Source: Piliocolobus tephrosceles (Eukaryota > Chordata > Mammalia > Primates > Cercopithecidae). Taken from it: a DNA stretch of 64,000 bases. The stretch spans positions 27,304,658-27,368,657 of the forward strand of contig NC_045444.1 of assembly GCF_002776525.5 (NCBI RefSeq). Reading direction: 5' to 3'. The translations under genes and the position numbers were made by a program. Position 1 is the stretch's first letter. The number at the start of each line of letters is the position of its first letter. Of this stretch, positions 35,460-46,984 are shown piece after piece. The notes under the pieces were generated by a model. The model ran no database searches, was not told the origin of the DNA, and saw only the letters and a program-made list of their open reading frames with translations.

Positions 35460-35790
35460 AACACATTACAGCTTTGCTTATAAATTTTTGATGTTTTCTA
35501 CTATCCATATAAAAATGTCCAAATTCCTTATTATTTCTTACATCATTCTGCCATATCTGGTCCTCTAACCACATTTGGCTGCTCACTAATCCCTGAACAC
35601 ATCACTCACTTTCTGCCCACTGTCTTTAATCATATTATTCTCATTACTCCTGGTGTGGCATGCTTTGCCCTTGTCTGTATGATGGACTTCTAAGCATCCC
35701 AAGAACAACTTAGCAGGCCACCCCTTCTAGGAAATCATTCCAGATCCACAGACAGAATTATTCCTTCCATTCTTATGTCCCTTGACTCAG
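35460..35790 (+). repeat. L2 LINE fragment
   Basis: 'aaaatgtccaaattccttat', 'ttctgccatatctggtcctc', 'ctttgcccttgtctgtatga' and 'tctaggaaatcattccagat' follow the L2 3' region. Confidence 0.7.
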
Positions 35791-35794
35791 AATA

Positions 35795-35985
35795 TCTGGG
35801 TTCACATCTTGATGTCATTACTTATAATCTAGACGTCCTTGGGAAAGTACAAGAAACAAGGTTACTGTTATCCCCAAGAACCTGCCTCAAAGAATGGTTG
35901 TGAGGATTATATGGGCTAATTGAGGAAATCATTTAAAATAGTGCCTGGAAGATAAGTATTTAATAAATGATATTAATTTTATTTT
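35795..35985 (+). repeat. MIR SINE
   Basis: 'tgggttcacatcttgatgtc', 'aagaatggttgtgaggatta' and 'aaatagtgcctggaagataa' with a terminal 'tatttaataaatg' are MIR order. Confidence 0.7.
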
Positions 35986-36124
35986 CAAAACTAATATACA
36001 AGCTTCTTAATGTTACATTGCCCTAAGACAGTCTTCTCATGATAAACTACAAACTAACATGGGAAGCTGACTAAACGTCAGTGTTTTGTTTGTATTCTGG
36101 TTTCTAGTGACAAAAGCAGTATCT

Positions 36125-37080
36125 GGAATAACTCAATTTTCAATATTTATTTAGTCCTCATTGTTTATACAATTTGATGCTACAACGAGATTTACAAAGA
36201 GACAAATGTGATTGCCCCAATCCTCTAGTAGCTTATAATATATTTTTGGAAGTGAATAATATATAGACTGCTAGAAATTATGTTATTTATTTTCAAAACC
36301 AAATGCCAAACCATCATAGAATTCTTCAGACCAAAGACAGTGTGAGACGTCAAGGTAGGCACAATCCCTGGTGATAGAAGGAACTGGGGAATATCCTTGA
36401 AACAGGAGAACTTAGAAGGGTAAAATGATGATACATCCTAAACAAGGTATTTTAAGTGGGTCACACTGGGTGAAAATGGCATGGAGGTAGGAATGACCAC
36501 GGTTAGATCAATTGGGGTAGGTAGAAGTTTTTGTAGTACCATAGTATACAACAGAGGTTACCAACTACAATGCTTATAGGCAGGCGAAGAAAATGAGTGA
36601 AACAGGTGAGGTATAAAGCAATAAGAATGTGGAATTTCTTATTCCACAAACTAGAGGGATGATCCCAGAAGCAAGGAGGCAGCTTCCCCTCAGCTATAAT
36701 GTAACTGTTGTCCCCTGGGGATAGGTCCCAAGGTAGCTAGGGCGCATGCTTTTAAAAATGAGGTCTCTTCTGATTTTTAAACAGGAGTTAACTACTTTCA
36801 ACATTTTATAAAACACTGTGTAAATCCAACAGATTATCCTTACCAAAGACTGCTGGCTGCCAGTTAGTAGCGCTTTGGAAAAGTTTGAGGTGGCTACATG
36901 TAGGTCTAATTCCCAGTGGGGACATGGATAAAATATTCATAGGTTAGTAGGGAGCTAGTGAAGATTTTTGAACTGTTTTGAAATGCTCAGAAATGTTTAA
37001 AGCATATTTTTCCAGGAAATTGTTTGCAAGATGGATTATTGAAAATAAAAGTCAAGATGCAAAATGTCCAGTGTGAAAAT
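36125..37080 (-). repeat. Decayed L2 LINE pieces, reverse orientation
   Basis: 36125-36290 ('aatatttatttagtcctcat', 'atcctctagtagcttataat') and 36930-37080 ('agctagtgaagatttttgaa', 'gatggattattgaaaataaa') read as antisense L2 in the right order. The part between is too diverged to confirm. Confidence 0.5.
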
Positions 37081-39059
37081 TATTGTCCTAACCCACGTGT
37101 GAGGTATTAAGGCCCAAACAGTTGAGGGACTATAAAGGGAGTGATCTAAGGTTCAAGGTAAACCACTTGAGCTTCTCTCTAATTTTAGCTGATTCAAATT
37201 AGGTTTTTGTCTGCCCAAGTTGTGCTAATTGCTCCCATTTCTCTTATTTCTCCTTTAATCAAGGGATTTACATAAGTGAGCTCATTAAAAGAAAGTCATG
37301 CCTCACCAAATGAACCTTGCCATTCTGTATAATAATTATAGCACAAAAGGAAAGGTTAATCTGATTATATATAATAGGATAAACAGAATATTTTCAACAT
37401 CTGTTCTGAGTTGTCCTGAATATTTCTTCGACGTCCCCTAACAAGTACAATCACATATGATTTTCAGTAAAAGTCATTTTTGCATTCATGGTTTTAAATA
37501 TTAGAAAAGAGTAACAATAAGCAGTTATTTCTCACTTAAGGAAAGAACATCATCTTTTAAAATGTACAGGTGTTATAAGGAACCTCTTGGCTTAAGATTT
37601 TGCATACTGTTACAAAGACAACCAAGAAAGACAAATCTGTGCTTACTGTTTGGTGATAAAGCATAATTACCTGAATTTTCCTCTCCAGGGTGTTAAATTA
37701 AAAGGCAATGGTTAATCTACGGCTCACGTTAGCCTGTTTTTATGTATTAATAACACAATGATTACAGGTAATTCTCTTTCTTATGAAATTAAAAGCTTTC
37801 ACAAGAACATCATTCATCTCAGTGATGATTTGCATGACTTCCAGGACAGAGAGAAAACCATTATGGATGTATGCCAAGGCACTTTGGATTGTTGGCTCAT
37901 TCTTTGAGTTTTAGAGGGATATTACTTTTAATTTTGAAGTCCTTTCATTCAGCTCCCACATACCAATCCCTGTCTTGAGCTTTCTGAAATGAATCCTGCA
38001 GCTAGCAATATCAACTAGAGTCATTTAATCCCTAAATCACACATCCTGAGTTTAGCACATCCCACAGTGATATTGCTGAGGATGCATATAAGAGAAACCC
38101 TGGCGCAAAAACGGAAACTTTAGCAGGGGGTTACATTGGCCTAACTTGCTTTGTTCATTTGCCAATGAGCTGGCTATATCAGTTTAGATAGTAACTCGAT
38201 TTTCTAAACCATACTCATATACTCTGATGTAAGAACATTTCTCATTACAAAGGATGCATGAAGTTGCCACTCCCATTCTGCCACTTTTTTTTTACATTTT
38301 CTTCTCAATATTTTGCTGATTTCTTGCCACCTCCCAGGTCTCCAGTGATTCTGATGAGAGATTTTACATATAGTTTAATGGCAGAAACTCAGGCTCAATT
38401 AAAAATAAGCCAACTAAGTAGTCCATATTAATGAGAAAAATGAAAAATGAGGAACTCAAAGGACTGTTAAGTAATATATTGTTCTTGGTGAATGACTTCT
38501 TTGCATTAATGCTTAGATCAGGAATATTTTTGAAAGTACATTTAGTGTCACGATGCACGGGGATTTTATTCCATTGCATTTCTGTTCCGTTTCATTTACT
38601 AACCTTCTTCTTATTCAAAATGGTATCAGTTAAAATGCTTTATTAAGCAGAACTTCTCTACTTCTTATGTAAGGGTGGTTTAAAAGATCAACTTGAAACA
38701 CAACATGATATTTTGAAGTGCCTTCTCAATCATCAAAGAAGTACATACACTTTTATTATCTAATTCATTGTATTCAATGTAACATAAAACCCTCCAGGTT
38801 CTTGAATTTGAAATTTAAGATTTCAACTTTTCTTAAGGCCCTTAGAGAACCACATAAGTTCAATTGCTTCTTGCTCCCCACTGCTCCCCCACTGCAGCCC
38901 CACGTCTTCTTCCCCTAGGCGTTGTGTAACATGCATAATGCATATTGAGTTTGTACTTTATCTCCCTTGTTAAAAATAAGCTTAGCAGTCATCTCAGACT
39001 AGACACCTGAAAGCATCTGATTCATACTTTCTTCCTCATATCTTTGGTGTCCTGGCAGT
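37081..39059. other. Repeat-poor block
   Basis: Almost 2 kb in which I see no mobile element. It includes clustered TAATTA/ATTA-type AT motifs and a perfect octamer 'atttgcat' at about 37827-37834. The short frames at 38364-38579 and 38431-38646 lie on opposite strands and have no recognisable domain. Composition is more complex than the flanking repeats. Confidence 0.45.
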
Positions 39060-39305
39060 AGTCTCTTCTAACCACATGCTTTCTCTCCAAGGATCCGCCC
39101 ATATCTTCCCATGTCATCAACCATTATCTGGTATAATTGACTATATCTCTATTTCAGGCTGTTCATATGAGCTCCAAATTCCTATTTTTAGTTGCTTATT
39201 GGACATTTCCCTTTGGTAATCACCTGATTCAAACTCAAAGGACATAAAATTGAGCCCCTTATATCCTCTATTCTTAAAGCTGTCTCTTATAGATTACTGG
39301 TTACA
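39060..39305 (+). repeat. L2 LINE internal fragment
   Basis: 'tgagctccaaattcctattt', 'gcttattggacatttccctt' and 'gattcaaactcaaaggacat' match the L2 internal region. Confidence 0.6.
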
Positions 39306-39344
39306 TAGTAAAAGGTTAATCCTTTTTTTGAGCCAAAACATCTG

Positions 39345-39670
39345 CTCTTTGGGGAGTTTACCATGTACCATGTACTAATGTAAACTCCTTACATACACCA
39401 CCTCGTTTAATTCTTATAACAATCTATGAGAAAACGCATTATTATCCTAATTTACAAGGAAAACTGAGGCATAAACACATAGAGTTTAAACCCAGGTAGT
39501 TTAACTCTAGAACCACTGTATTTATACACTATAACTGCCTATCTATGATCAGAAAAAACGTAGGCTTGATTTCTGCTATGTGACTTTGAGCAAGTAATCT
39601 TATTTTTTTGAACTTCAATTTCTCCATCTATGGAATGGATCATCATATTTCCTCATAGGATTTATGTGGG
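39345..39670 (+). repeat. Two MIR SINE fragments in tandem
   Basis: 39345-39545 ('acctcgtttaattcttataa', 'aaggaaaactgaggcataaa', 'tttaacccaggtagtttaa'-like). 39555-39670 ('gctatgtgactttgagcaag', 'aatttctccatctatggaat'). Confidence 0.7.
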
Positions 39671-39696
39671 GAAAGCCCTTTATATAGGGTGATCAA

Positions 39697-39805
39697 TCCA
39701 TCCCAGTTTCTCAGAGCCTTTCTCGGCTTCAGCAATAAACGTTCCATGTCCCAAAATCTCCTGAGTACTGGGAAAATCATGAAGGTAGGTCACTCTACCT
39801 TTAAA
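39697..39805. repeat. Short inverted-repeat DNA transposon remnant
   Basis: The ends 'tagggtgatcaatccatccc' and 'gtaggtcactctacc' are decayed inverted repeats of the 'tagggtgacc...ggtcacccta' type found in a common human MITE. 'gttccatgtcccaaaatctc' fits the middle. Confidence 0.5.
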
Positions 39806-39944
39806 TGTAGGCAGTGCTTAATGATTGTTTTTTCTAACTCAAACCTATTTACTAACACATTGTGCTAATGCTGTAAACGTTATTCTACCAATTCCTTTCA
39901 TTCCCATGGTTCCTTTTCCAGGAAGAATAAATTAAAAAATGTAA

Positions 39945-40125
39945 CTACCATTTAGTCAGTGCTTACTATGTTCTGGATACTGTTCACCAACTCAGACTTT
40001 ATTTTCATTTCACAGACAAGCTACAAAGGCCTAAGGAACTGAAGTGTCTCTTTCTAGCATTCCAATGATACTGGTAGGTAGGGGAGCAAGTCTTGAAATG
40101 CAGGTCTATTTAACTCCAAATAGAT
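39945..40125 (+). repeat. MIR SINE
   Basis: 'gtcagtgcttactatgttct', 'tattttcatttcacagacaa' and 'cttgaaatgcaggtctattt' in MIR order. Confidence 0.65.
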
Positions 40126-40404
40126 GCCAAGGTTTTAAATATCCTTTATATTTATGATAGCTCCATTGAGCTAATCATGGCTTTTCTGTTCCTAAAATAG
40201 TTCTTCAATAGCATGTCTTTCAATGATTATCATATTCTGCCCCCAACCCACATTTCCAGATTTTTCTTTTAATTAGTATAATAGATTCAATTGCACCATT
40301 CAATAAAAATTTGTTTCTGTTTAAATAGAACATGACTAAGTATAATCAGGAAACAGTCATGCTTCCCATCCTAAAAACCTATATAGAAATTTAGGCAAGC
40401 ACGC

Positions 40405-40765
40405 ATAAGTAAAGCCCAAAATCTTCAGAATGACCTTGGAGACCCTTTCATACTATCATGCTTCCCTCCAATGCAGTCTTTTCTAAGGTATGCTATCTTT
40501 CATTCTCAGTGGAACACTTGCTTTACCTAAACGCTGAGGAATAAATTAGGACACTTTCAAGTCTTTATGACCTTGCTCACGCTGTGCTTTTTGATTGGAT
40601 TGTTTTCTCCGCCATGTAAATTGCTCACATTCCTCAAGAAGGCAGACAATGAGGCACAGAAGAGAGGCTATGTCTCATTCATCTTTATGTTTTCAGTACC
40701 TAACACTACATAAGGTATGTAGGAAATCCTCAGTAAACATTTCTGTGTTCAATTAAATGCATTGA
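40405..40765 (+). repeat. L2 LINE 3' region
   Basis: 'gcccaaaatcttcagaatga', 'gcaatcaagg'-type decay, then 'ctatgtctcattcatcttta', 'tttcagtacctaacactaca' and 'aaatcctcagtaaacatttc' give the L2 3' end. Confidence 0.7.
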
Positions 40766-41964
40766 CTGTAGTTACTAAGCAGTGACAGAAATGAACTAAA
40801 TTCTACAACTCAACTCTTAGTGTGGTGAGTATCCTGTTATACCAACCTGCTTCCAAGTCCTCTGGCAGACTGGAGAAAATCAATTAAATCATGTTTTCTT
40901 CCATTTCTTACTGAAAATAATTAGAGCTGATCCTTGGCATTGCTATACATGAAGGAAAGTATTCAAAGGCAGAAAGCAACGTGATCTTCAGAACACGCAA
41001 ATGTGATATTTTAATTCTTCGATATTCTCTCTTAATATCTTGTTAGGCCAAAAAGGTATGGATTATGTAAAATTCTCAGAGCCTCAAGAAATTAAGAAAC
41101 ATATATTTTTAATCACTTCAAAATTCATTACATCTACAAATTAATACTAATATTTAGTTCTAATCACTACTTAAAAACTAATAATATTTGATTCTAGTCT
41201 ATTGATAATTTCTAATTTCTGTCTTAGGCAAAAAGCCATGTTATCCCCAGACCTTTTATCAGCCAAGGTATATAGAGTACATTATTTCAATTTATTCCTC
41301 TGTCTCCTTATCAATAGACAATCAAATTACCAAATGCAGGCAACAAAAGAAATATAAAAAGAAAATCAGCTGAGGAAACACGAATAAGTAATAAATTTTA
41401 GGTCTCTGAATATATGCTGGCATTAGGAAAATCAGTGTAATTTAAGTGCATTCACATTAATGACCTTAGGTATACAGATTATGACTTCACCTTCTGGAAT
41501 GTGTGACTGTTTTGTTTATTTTCACTATCCCTTGTATACACCATTACCAGATTCATCAAGGCTAAATCTTACAGTAACAGTGAGAGAGGCAAATGTCAAG
41601 ATTTGCCAGGGATCTCTCTTTTCTATTTCTCATCCTGAATACCCAGTGCCTATGAACAAAAGGTCCTACTGTTCTCAGCATCTTTGATTCAGCCACAAAA
41701 TTCTATTCCTAGGAAGAATCCGATACCAATTCTCCATACTGTACTATGAATTTGTAGTATTTTCGTTCCTGGGAATATTTGGTCCTTGAGATTTACCTCT
41801 GATGAATATTATAAATCCTCTGTTTAAGAAATTTGGGGTATCAGAGAAATGTTGTGGCAAGTTTCTAGAGGCACTCCTGCAATTACTGCACACACAGGGC
41901 TGTGAAATGCTAGTTGTGTCTGCACCACTGTTGAAAATGCATGTTCTTTATGTCCTTTGGTCAA
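40766..41964. other. No feature recognised
   Basis: Unique-looking DNA. Forward frames at 41460-41687 and 41802-42017 have no recognisable domain, and the latter runs into an L2 remnant. Confidence 0.4.
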
Positions 41965-42215
41965 AACAAATTTATTCAGTGTCCACCATGTGTCAAGCAC
42001 TTTGTTACATCCTGTAGATGCAGAAATAAACTGAGTGTGCAGTCTAGTTAGGGTGACAAATATGAGAACACGTGATCATTATGCCATACAACGACTGCTG
42101 TAAAAGAGGCAGGTGTAAAACGCCGTGGGAGCAGGAGACAGCCTACCAGATTCATTCAGCAATAGGTATTTATTAAGACCCAATAACTTGACAGGCATTG
42201 TTCTAGGTATTACAT
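41965..42215 (-). repeat. L2 LINE 3' ends, reverse orientation (two pieces)
   Basis: 'attcagtgtccaccatgtgt' + 'caagcactttgttacatcct' and, from about 42150, 'gcaataggtatttattaaga' + 'ggcattgttctaggtattac' are two antisense L2 3' starts in a row. Confidence 0.6.
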
Positions 42216-42493
42216 TTGTGTACTAAGAATATTTTTAAATTAGAAAGTGGAAATCTTCTAACGTTTGCCACAGATTTTCCTTTCACATTTATAGCATCTT
42301 TGTGTTGCTTCAACCAGCAGTTTGAAATATTGAAGAAAAGTGCCTTCTAACTGGCACATGAGTTTAGTCAACTTTCAGAACTCTGATGTTAAGAAAATGG
42401 TAGGGCATAAAGGACAAAAATAAAGGCTTCTCATGTAATGATTTCCCACATGCTCCTGTTGATATTTCGTAGAACCATTCCCATTCAAAATTA

Positions 42494-42576
42494 ATGGCAC
42501 GTGTTTACCTATGTAACAAACCTGCATGTCCGCACATGTATCTCAGGACTTAATATAAATTAAAAAAAAATTAAAT
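42494..42576 (+). mobile_element. Very short 5'-truncated L1 3' end
   Basis: About 65 bases of L1 3' UTR ('ggcacgtgtttacctatgta', 'acaaacctgcatgtccgcac', 'atgtatctcaggacttaata') followed by an A-rich tail. It is among the shortest recognisable L1 insertions. No confident flanking duplication. Confidence 0.85.
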
Positions 42577-42969
42577 CTATTTACGTAAAATATATTCATC
42601 CCTAGATTGTGTAATGATATCAAAGGGGCGATAGAAAAGCACAGATGTCTTCTGGATGCGAGACAGCACCTCCTTCTTGCAGGCTACTTTTAACAGGGGA
42701 CAAATGAGCAGCAGGCAGAGTTGGTTTTTCCCTGTAGGAACAGGAGGTCTTGAGAGCAGGACAGGAGAATAGGGACTCACCTATGATGGTGCAAGCACAT
42801 CCATACCAACACACACTTACAATCTATTTTAAAATAATTAATACAAATAATAAAAGATGCAATTTTTGGACTACTTTCCCGAAACTTCAAACAATTCCTC
42901 CTGCCGATATTTTAAATACTCTATATTGAATTTTGTAATGACTCTTCGTTATAGTCGTAATGACCACCT
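42577..42969. other. No feature recognised
   Basis: Two overlapping reverse frames (42577-42780, 42620-42814) have no recognisable domain. Confidence 0.4.
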
Positions 42970-43350
42970 GTGATAGACCGAATTGGGTCTCCCCAGAATT
43001 TGTACTTTTATGTCCTAGCACATTAGAATGTAACTGGTGTTGGACATTGGGTCTTCAAAGAGGTGACTAAATCCAAATGAAGCCTTTAGGGTGGGCTCTA
43101 ATCTAATCCAACAATGTTGTTATAAGAAGAAATTTGGACCAGGGATGCATACACGAAGAAAAGGCTACATGTGAGGCCACAGCAAGGAACAGCCATCTGC
43201 AAGCCAAGGAGAGAGGCCTCAGAAGAAAGCAAACCTGCTAATACCTTGATCTTGGACTTCCAGCCCCTAGAATTGTGAGAGAATAAATTTTGGTTGCTTG
43301 TTACCCAGTCTGTGGCATATCATTATGGCAGCCTTAGCAGATTAATATAT
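42970..43350 (+). repeat. MaLR LTR, MLT1-type
   Basis: Begins 'tgatagaccgaattgggtct'. It contains 'gggtgggctctaatctaatc', 'aagccaaggagagaggcctc', 'cttgatcttggacttccagc', a polyadenylation region 'agaataaatttt', and ends 'ggcagccttagcagattaat'. This is a near-complete solo LTR, same strand as the copy at 2467-2846. Confidence 0.75.
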
Positions 43351-43402
43351 TATCCTATCAACATATAACTTTTACAGTCTTTTAAAAAATGACCCCTTTT
43401 GG

Positions 43403-43834
43403 GGACGGGTGTGGTGGCTCATGCTTGTAATCCCAGTACTTTGGGAGGCCAAGGTGGGCAGATCACGAGATCAGGAGTTCAAGACCAGCTTGATCAACAT
43501 GGTGAAACCCTGTCTCTACTAAAAATACAGCTGTGGTGGCATGGCACTGTAGTCCCAGTTACTCAGGAGGCTGAGGCAGGAGAATTGCCTGAATCTGGGA
43601 GGCAGAAGTTGCAATGAGTCAAGACTGCACCATTGCACTACAGCCTGGGCAACACAGTGAGATTCCATCTCAAATAATAATAAAATAAAATAAAATAAAA
43701 TAAAATAAAATAAAATAAAATAAAANNNNNNNNNNAATAAAATAAAATAAAATAAAATAAAATAAAATAAAATAAAATAAAATAAAATAAAATAAAATAA
43801 AATAGAACAGAACAGAACAAAACAAAACAAAACA
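43403..43834 (+). mobile_element. AluS with expanded, gapped (AAAAT)n tail
   Basis: The Alu body is 43403-43673. It has a small internal deletion where the middle A-rich linker joins the right arm ('aaaatacagctgtggtggca' lacks the 'ttagctggg' part). The tail is AAAAT repeat from about 43677 with 10 N at 43726-43735, then ACAGA and ACAAA units to 43834. The duplication 'gacccctttt gg' (43391-43402) against 'gacctcttttgg' (43835-43846) brackets body plus tail, 11/12 identical. Confidence 0.93.
43677..43834. repeat. (AAAAT)n pentanucleotide with N gap and ACAAA edge
   Basis: Roughly 24 AAAAT units are visible across the gap. The 10 N are a placeholder, so the true length is unknown. The right edge changes from AAAAT through 'gaacagaacagaacaaaaca' units. 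Confidence 0.97.
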
Positions 43835-44230
43835 GACCTCTTTTGGAGAATGTGCTCTGGGCCAGACTGTCCTCATACCAACTATGACTCTGATTAAAAG
43901 TGGGCAGGGATGTATTTTGTGAAAATACCAAGAAAGTACTAGTGATGCCTTAAAGAATTTATTAGACTCCAAGTCTTGAATTTATTTGTTTGGTTTTAGA
44001 GCTTGCTGTTTATTGAAATGTATTGGGATAGTAGAAGTATTAAGATGTATGAGTAAGTTAGAAATGTGTACATTAGATTATGAGAATCTTTTCTGAGAGT
44101 AGATTGATAAAATAAGGACATAAAGCCATCACTATATGTGGTGGGTGGGGAAAGGGGCCCCAAGGGAAAAAGAGGTGGCTAAGGGCTAGAAGGTGAATTC
44201 TGACAACCTGACAGGTTTTAGTAAGACTAG

Positions 44231-44593
44231 TGTCTTAGTTTCTTTGTGTTGCTATGGAACACCATAGATTGGCTGGCTTGTAAGTAACGGAAAGTTATTT
44301 TTCACAGATCTGGAGGCTGGAAGTGCAAGATCAAGATACTGGCAGAGTCCGTGTCTTGTGAGGGCCAGTTTCCTGATTCATAGACAGCTGTGTTTTCTTG
44401 GTGTCCTCACATGGTTGAAATGCAAAGGAGTTCTTTGGGGTCAATTTTATAAAGGTATTAATACCATTTATAAGGGCTCCACTCTCATGACCCAGTTACC
44501 TCCGAAAGGACCCCAAATCTAAATATCATTACACTGAGGATTAAGCTTCAACATATGAATTTTAGGAGTACACATTTAGTCTATAGCAGCCAA
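44231..44593 (-). repeat. MaLR LTR, MLT1-type, reverse orientation
   Basis: Reverse complement of the family at 42970-43350: 'tgtcttagtttctttgtgtt', 'cacagatctggaggctggaa', 'gtgcaagatcaagatactgg', 'cttcaacatatgaattttag' and 'tctatagcagcc'. Near-complete solo LTR. Confidence 0.75.
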
Positions 44594-44710
44594 CATTGGC
44601 TTTGTATGACTACTATTTCTAAAATTTAAATTGAATACTATTCTTTTTTACTATCGCAGTCCTCCTTAACCTTTTGTGTGTTTTCCTATTCTTTACTCTC
44701 AAATTGTCAG

Positions 44711-44790
44711 ATTTTAAAATTTTTTTAATTTCTAAAAATTAAAAAAAAATTTTTTTAATAAATTAAAAAAAATTTCTACATTTTAAAAAA
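44711..44790. repeat. A/T low-complexity palindromic block
   Basis: Alternating runs of T7-A9-T7-A8 ('aaaatttttttaattt', 'aaattaaaaaaaaattt') form several mutually complementary arms. Confidence 0.85.
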
Positions 44791-46440
44791 TGTGAAGGAG
44801 TTCTACATTGTCTTTTAAATATACCCAGGAGTATGAATACTGATTTTTTTATTGGGAAATCCTAGCAGGAACTATACTGTAAGAAATTACTAACATTATC
44901 ATTATTTATCTTGACAAAACACCTTCAATAATTAAAGAGTAAAGAGCGGCTACCCTGTGATTGTCACAGTAAATTATAGAATTTCAGTGGGCTTTTGAGC
45001 ATGGAAATGTGATGCATTTCAGGATTAGGTTCTTCCACTCAGGTGCATCACGTGTTGCACTATCTATAAGGGTTGAAATAATAGCCAGGACAAGAGCCAT
45101 TCCGGATACTGCGAAAAAGATCTGTTTCATAGAAGAAGTATTAATGATTTCCAAAATCAACCTTAACTTAAAACTATTGAAAGTCAGAGATTCAGATATA
45201 AAAGGAAAAATAAAATACAGTGAAAAGGTTCTCCAACTAAGATTTAGAACCACAAATACAGGTTATGGAGGATGTAGAATTCACCTGAAAGTGACCTTTG
45301 GTTATTACTACAAACAGGTCATCTCGATATTCATTAACTTGAGAGTTTAGCCAAGGTAACACTGACCTGATTTAATGATCACTATCACTTGTTCTGTATA
45401 ATAAACTATCATCAAAGTTAGAATACATCTTTTTCTCCATTAAGTTGATTTTGTTTCATTATTTTCTTCTCTTATTTGTTCCAGAGTAACCTGGGAAAAT
45501 ATATTTCCAATCTTATGTATGCCTAGTCAATCTCATTGCTTCTGCCAGAGTGTTCTAGAAATTATTCTTTCCCTTTCATCCCTGGGCTTTAGGACAATTA
45601 CAATGTCTGCCAGTTCCCCTAATTTTACCATCTCTTATTTAGTCCTCTGATTTGATCAGGACATTAACGTTAATGCAAAGCCATACTTCAAACTCCTTAT
45701 GAGTGTTCCCTAGTACCACCCATGAATGCTGTGCCAACCCAACCAGAGCTGACTTGGCAGGTAGCATACATCTGACCCTAGCTATCCAACCACATTCTCT
45801 CCAGGAAATATTGGAATTGGAACCAAGAGAATTCAAGTAGTTCAACTAGACCAATAATGAAATCTGTAGTTAGATTAGTTTGGCTATCAAATGTGCAGAA
45901 GCAGAGAAAAGGAACTGAAGAGTGCGAAGGATGGAGCAGAATTGCAGAGAGGGGCATAGAGGAGATACCATGTAGAGACATTAGAAGAGAGCTAGAGAGT
46001 GAGCATGAGACAAGAGCCATGGAGAAAGTAGCTGCCTCAGCAAATGACAGTTCCCTAGGTGCTGGTTTGAGGCTATCAAAAAATGCATCTGTTCTTTCCT
46101 GCATTTCTAGCAATACCCCTGATGCTTTAAAATAAAATTCCCTTTAATATAGATGTTAAACTTACATAAAATATAAAATCCACAAAAGTCCTTAGTTATA
46201 TTCACAGGTTCCCTTACTCTCAAGCACTAAAGTCCTATTCACAGTTTTCTGATTTCCCTTTGGATCGTCCCACCCTGATAGGGACATATGGTTCAGTTCA
46301 ACTTTCCTCCAGTTACAACACACTCCATCCACAGACACATACAGCTTAATGTGACTTTAAGTTAATGAGATCTGTCTCAAGGGCATTTGCATTTTAACTG
46401 GAGTTTTTCTATCTCTCCCTCTTCTTTTTCTCTGTCATAA
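44791..46440. other. No named repeat; overlapping open frames on both strands
   Basis: Contains a 113-codon forward frame (45009-45350) opposite an 89-codon reverse frame (44984-45253). Further along, a 92-codon forward frame (45857-46135) lies opposite a 111-codon reverse frame (45778-46113). I recognise no domain in any of them; the 89-codon frame has one hydrophobic stretch ('FFAVSGMALVLAIISTLI'). The stretch 45850-46140 ends in 'taaaataaaattccc', a polyadenylation-like end that could be the 3' part of an unassigned LTR. Confidence 0.35.
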
Positions 46441-46445
46441 ATATG

Positions 46446-46481
46446 CACACACACACACATACACACACACACACACACACA
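46446..46481. repeat. (CA)n microsatellite
   Basis: About 18 CA units with one T interruption. Confidence 0.95.
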
Positions 46482-46844
46482 ACTACATACACTTTGAGAA
46501 CTGTGGGGAAAATGGGCCCTAATTAGCTCCCTTGAATCCATGCAATATAATATACAGAGTTGTTTACCCCACCCACACAAAAAGGGAGGACAGCCAAATT
46601 CACTTGAAAATCAAATGTATATAAATAGTGTTTATTTTCAATGTATTCTAATTAATGTGACAATTAACTTTCCCAGTTTGGCAACAGTAATGTTTAATGG
46701 AATGCCAAATGGAGCTCGGAAAACTTGTAACAGAAAAATTTATGATTATTGGGACTCATCTAGTGTGTTACTACCTTAAAACAGCACCTTTTTAGTTTAA
46801 TAAAATGTTGCTTTAAAAATGCCATGGAACCATTATCACATCAA

Positions 46845-46910
46845 ATGTACTCCAGTCTGGGTGACAGAACTGACACCCTGTCTTAAAAAAAAAAAAAAAA
46901 AAAAAAAAAA
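46845..46910 (+). mobile_element. Alu 3' end fragment with 26-base A-tail
   Basis: Only the last ~40 bases of an Alu ('actccagtctgggtgacaga', 'ctgacaccctgtctt') plus an A-run at 46885-46910. This is a severe 5' truncation. Flanking sequence 'gccatgga' before and 'gccacaga' after may be a decayed target duplication. Confidence 0.8.
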
Positions 46911-46984
46911 GCCACAGACCTAGTTACTAATTATATAATGTATGATTATTCCAAGTATAGGTCATATTATCTTCAGCCCAAAGG

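Noticed and set aside
43519..43972. Reverse frames of about 100 codons with a repeating F-Y-F-I-L pattern
   Set aside because: They are translations of the AAAAT microsatellite and its N gap.
45009..45350. 113-codon forward frame
   Set aside because: No domain recognised, an open frame also exists on the opposite strand, and AT-rich DNA gives such lengths by chance; kept only as a low-interest finding.
46845..46910. A processed pseudogene, suggested by the long A-run
   Set aside because: The sequence before the A-run is the 3' end of Alu.
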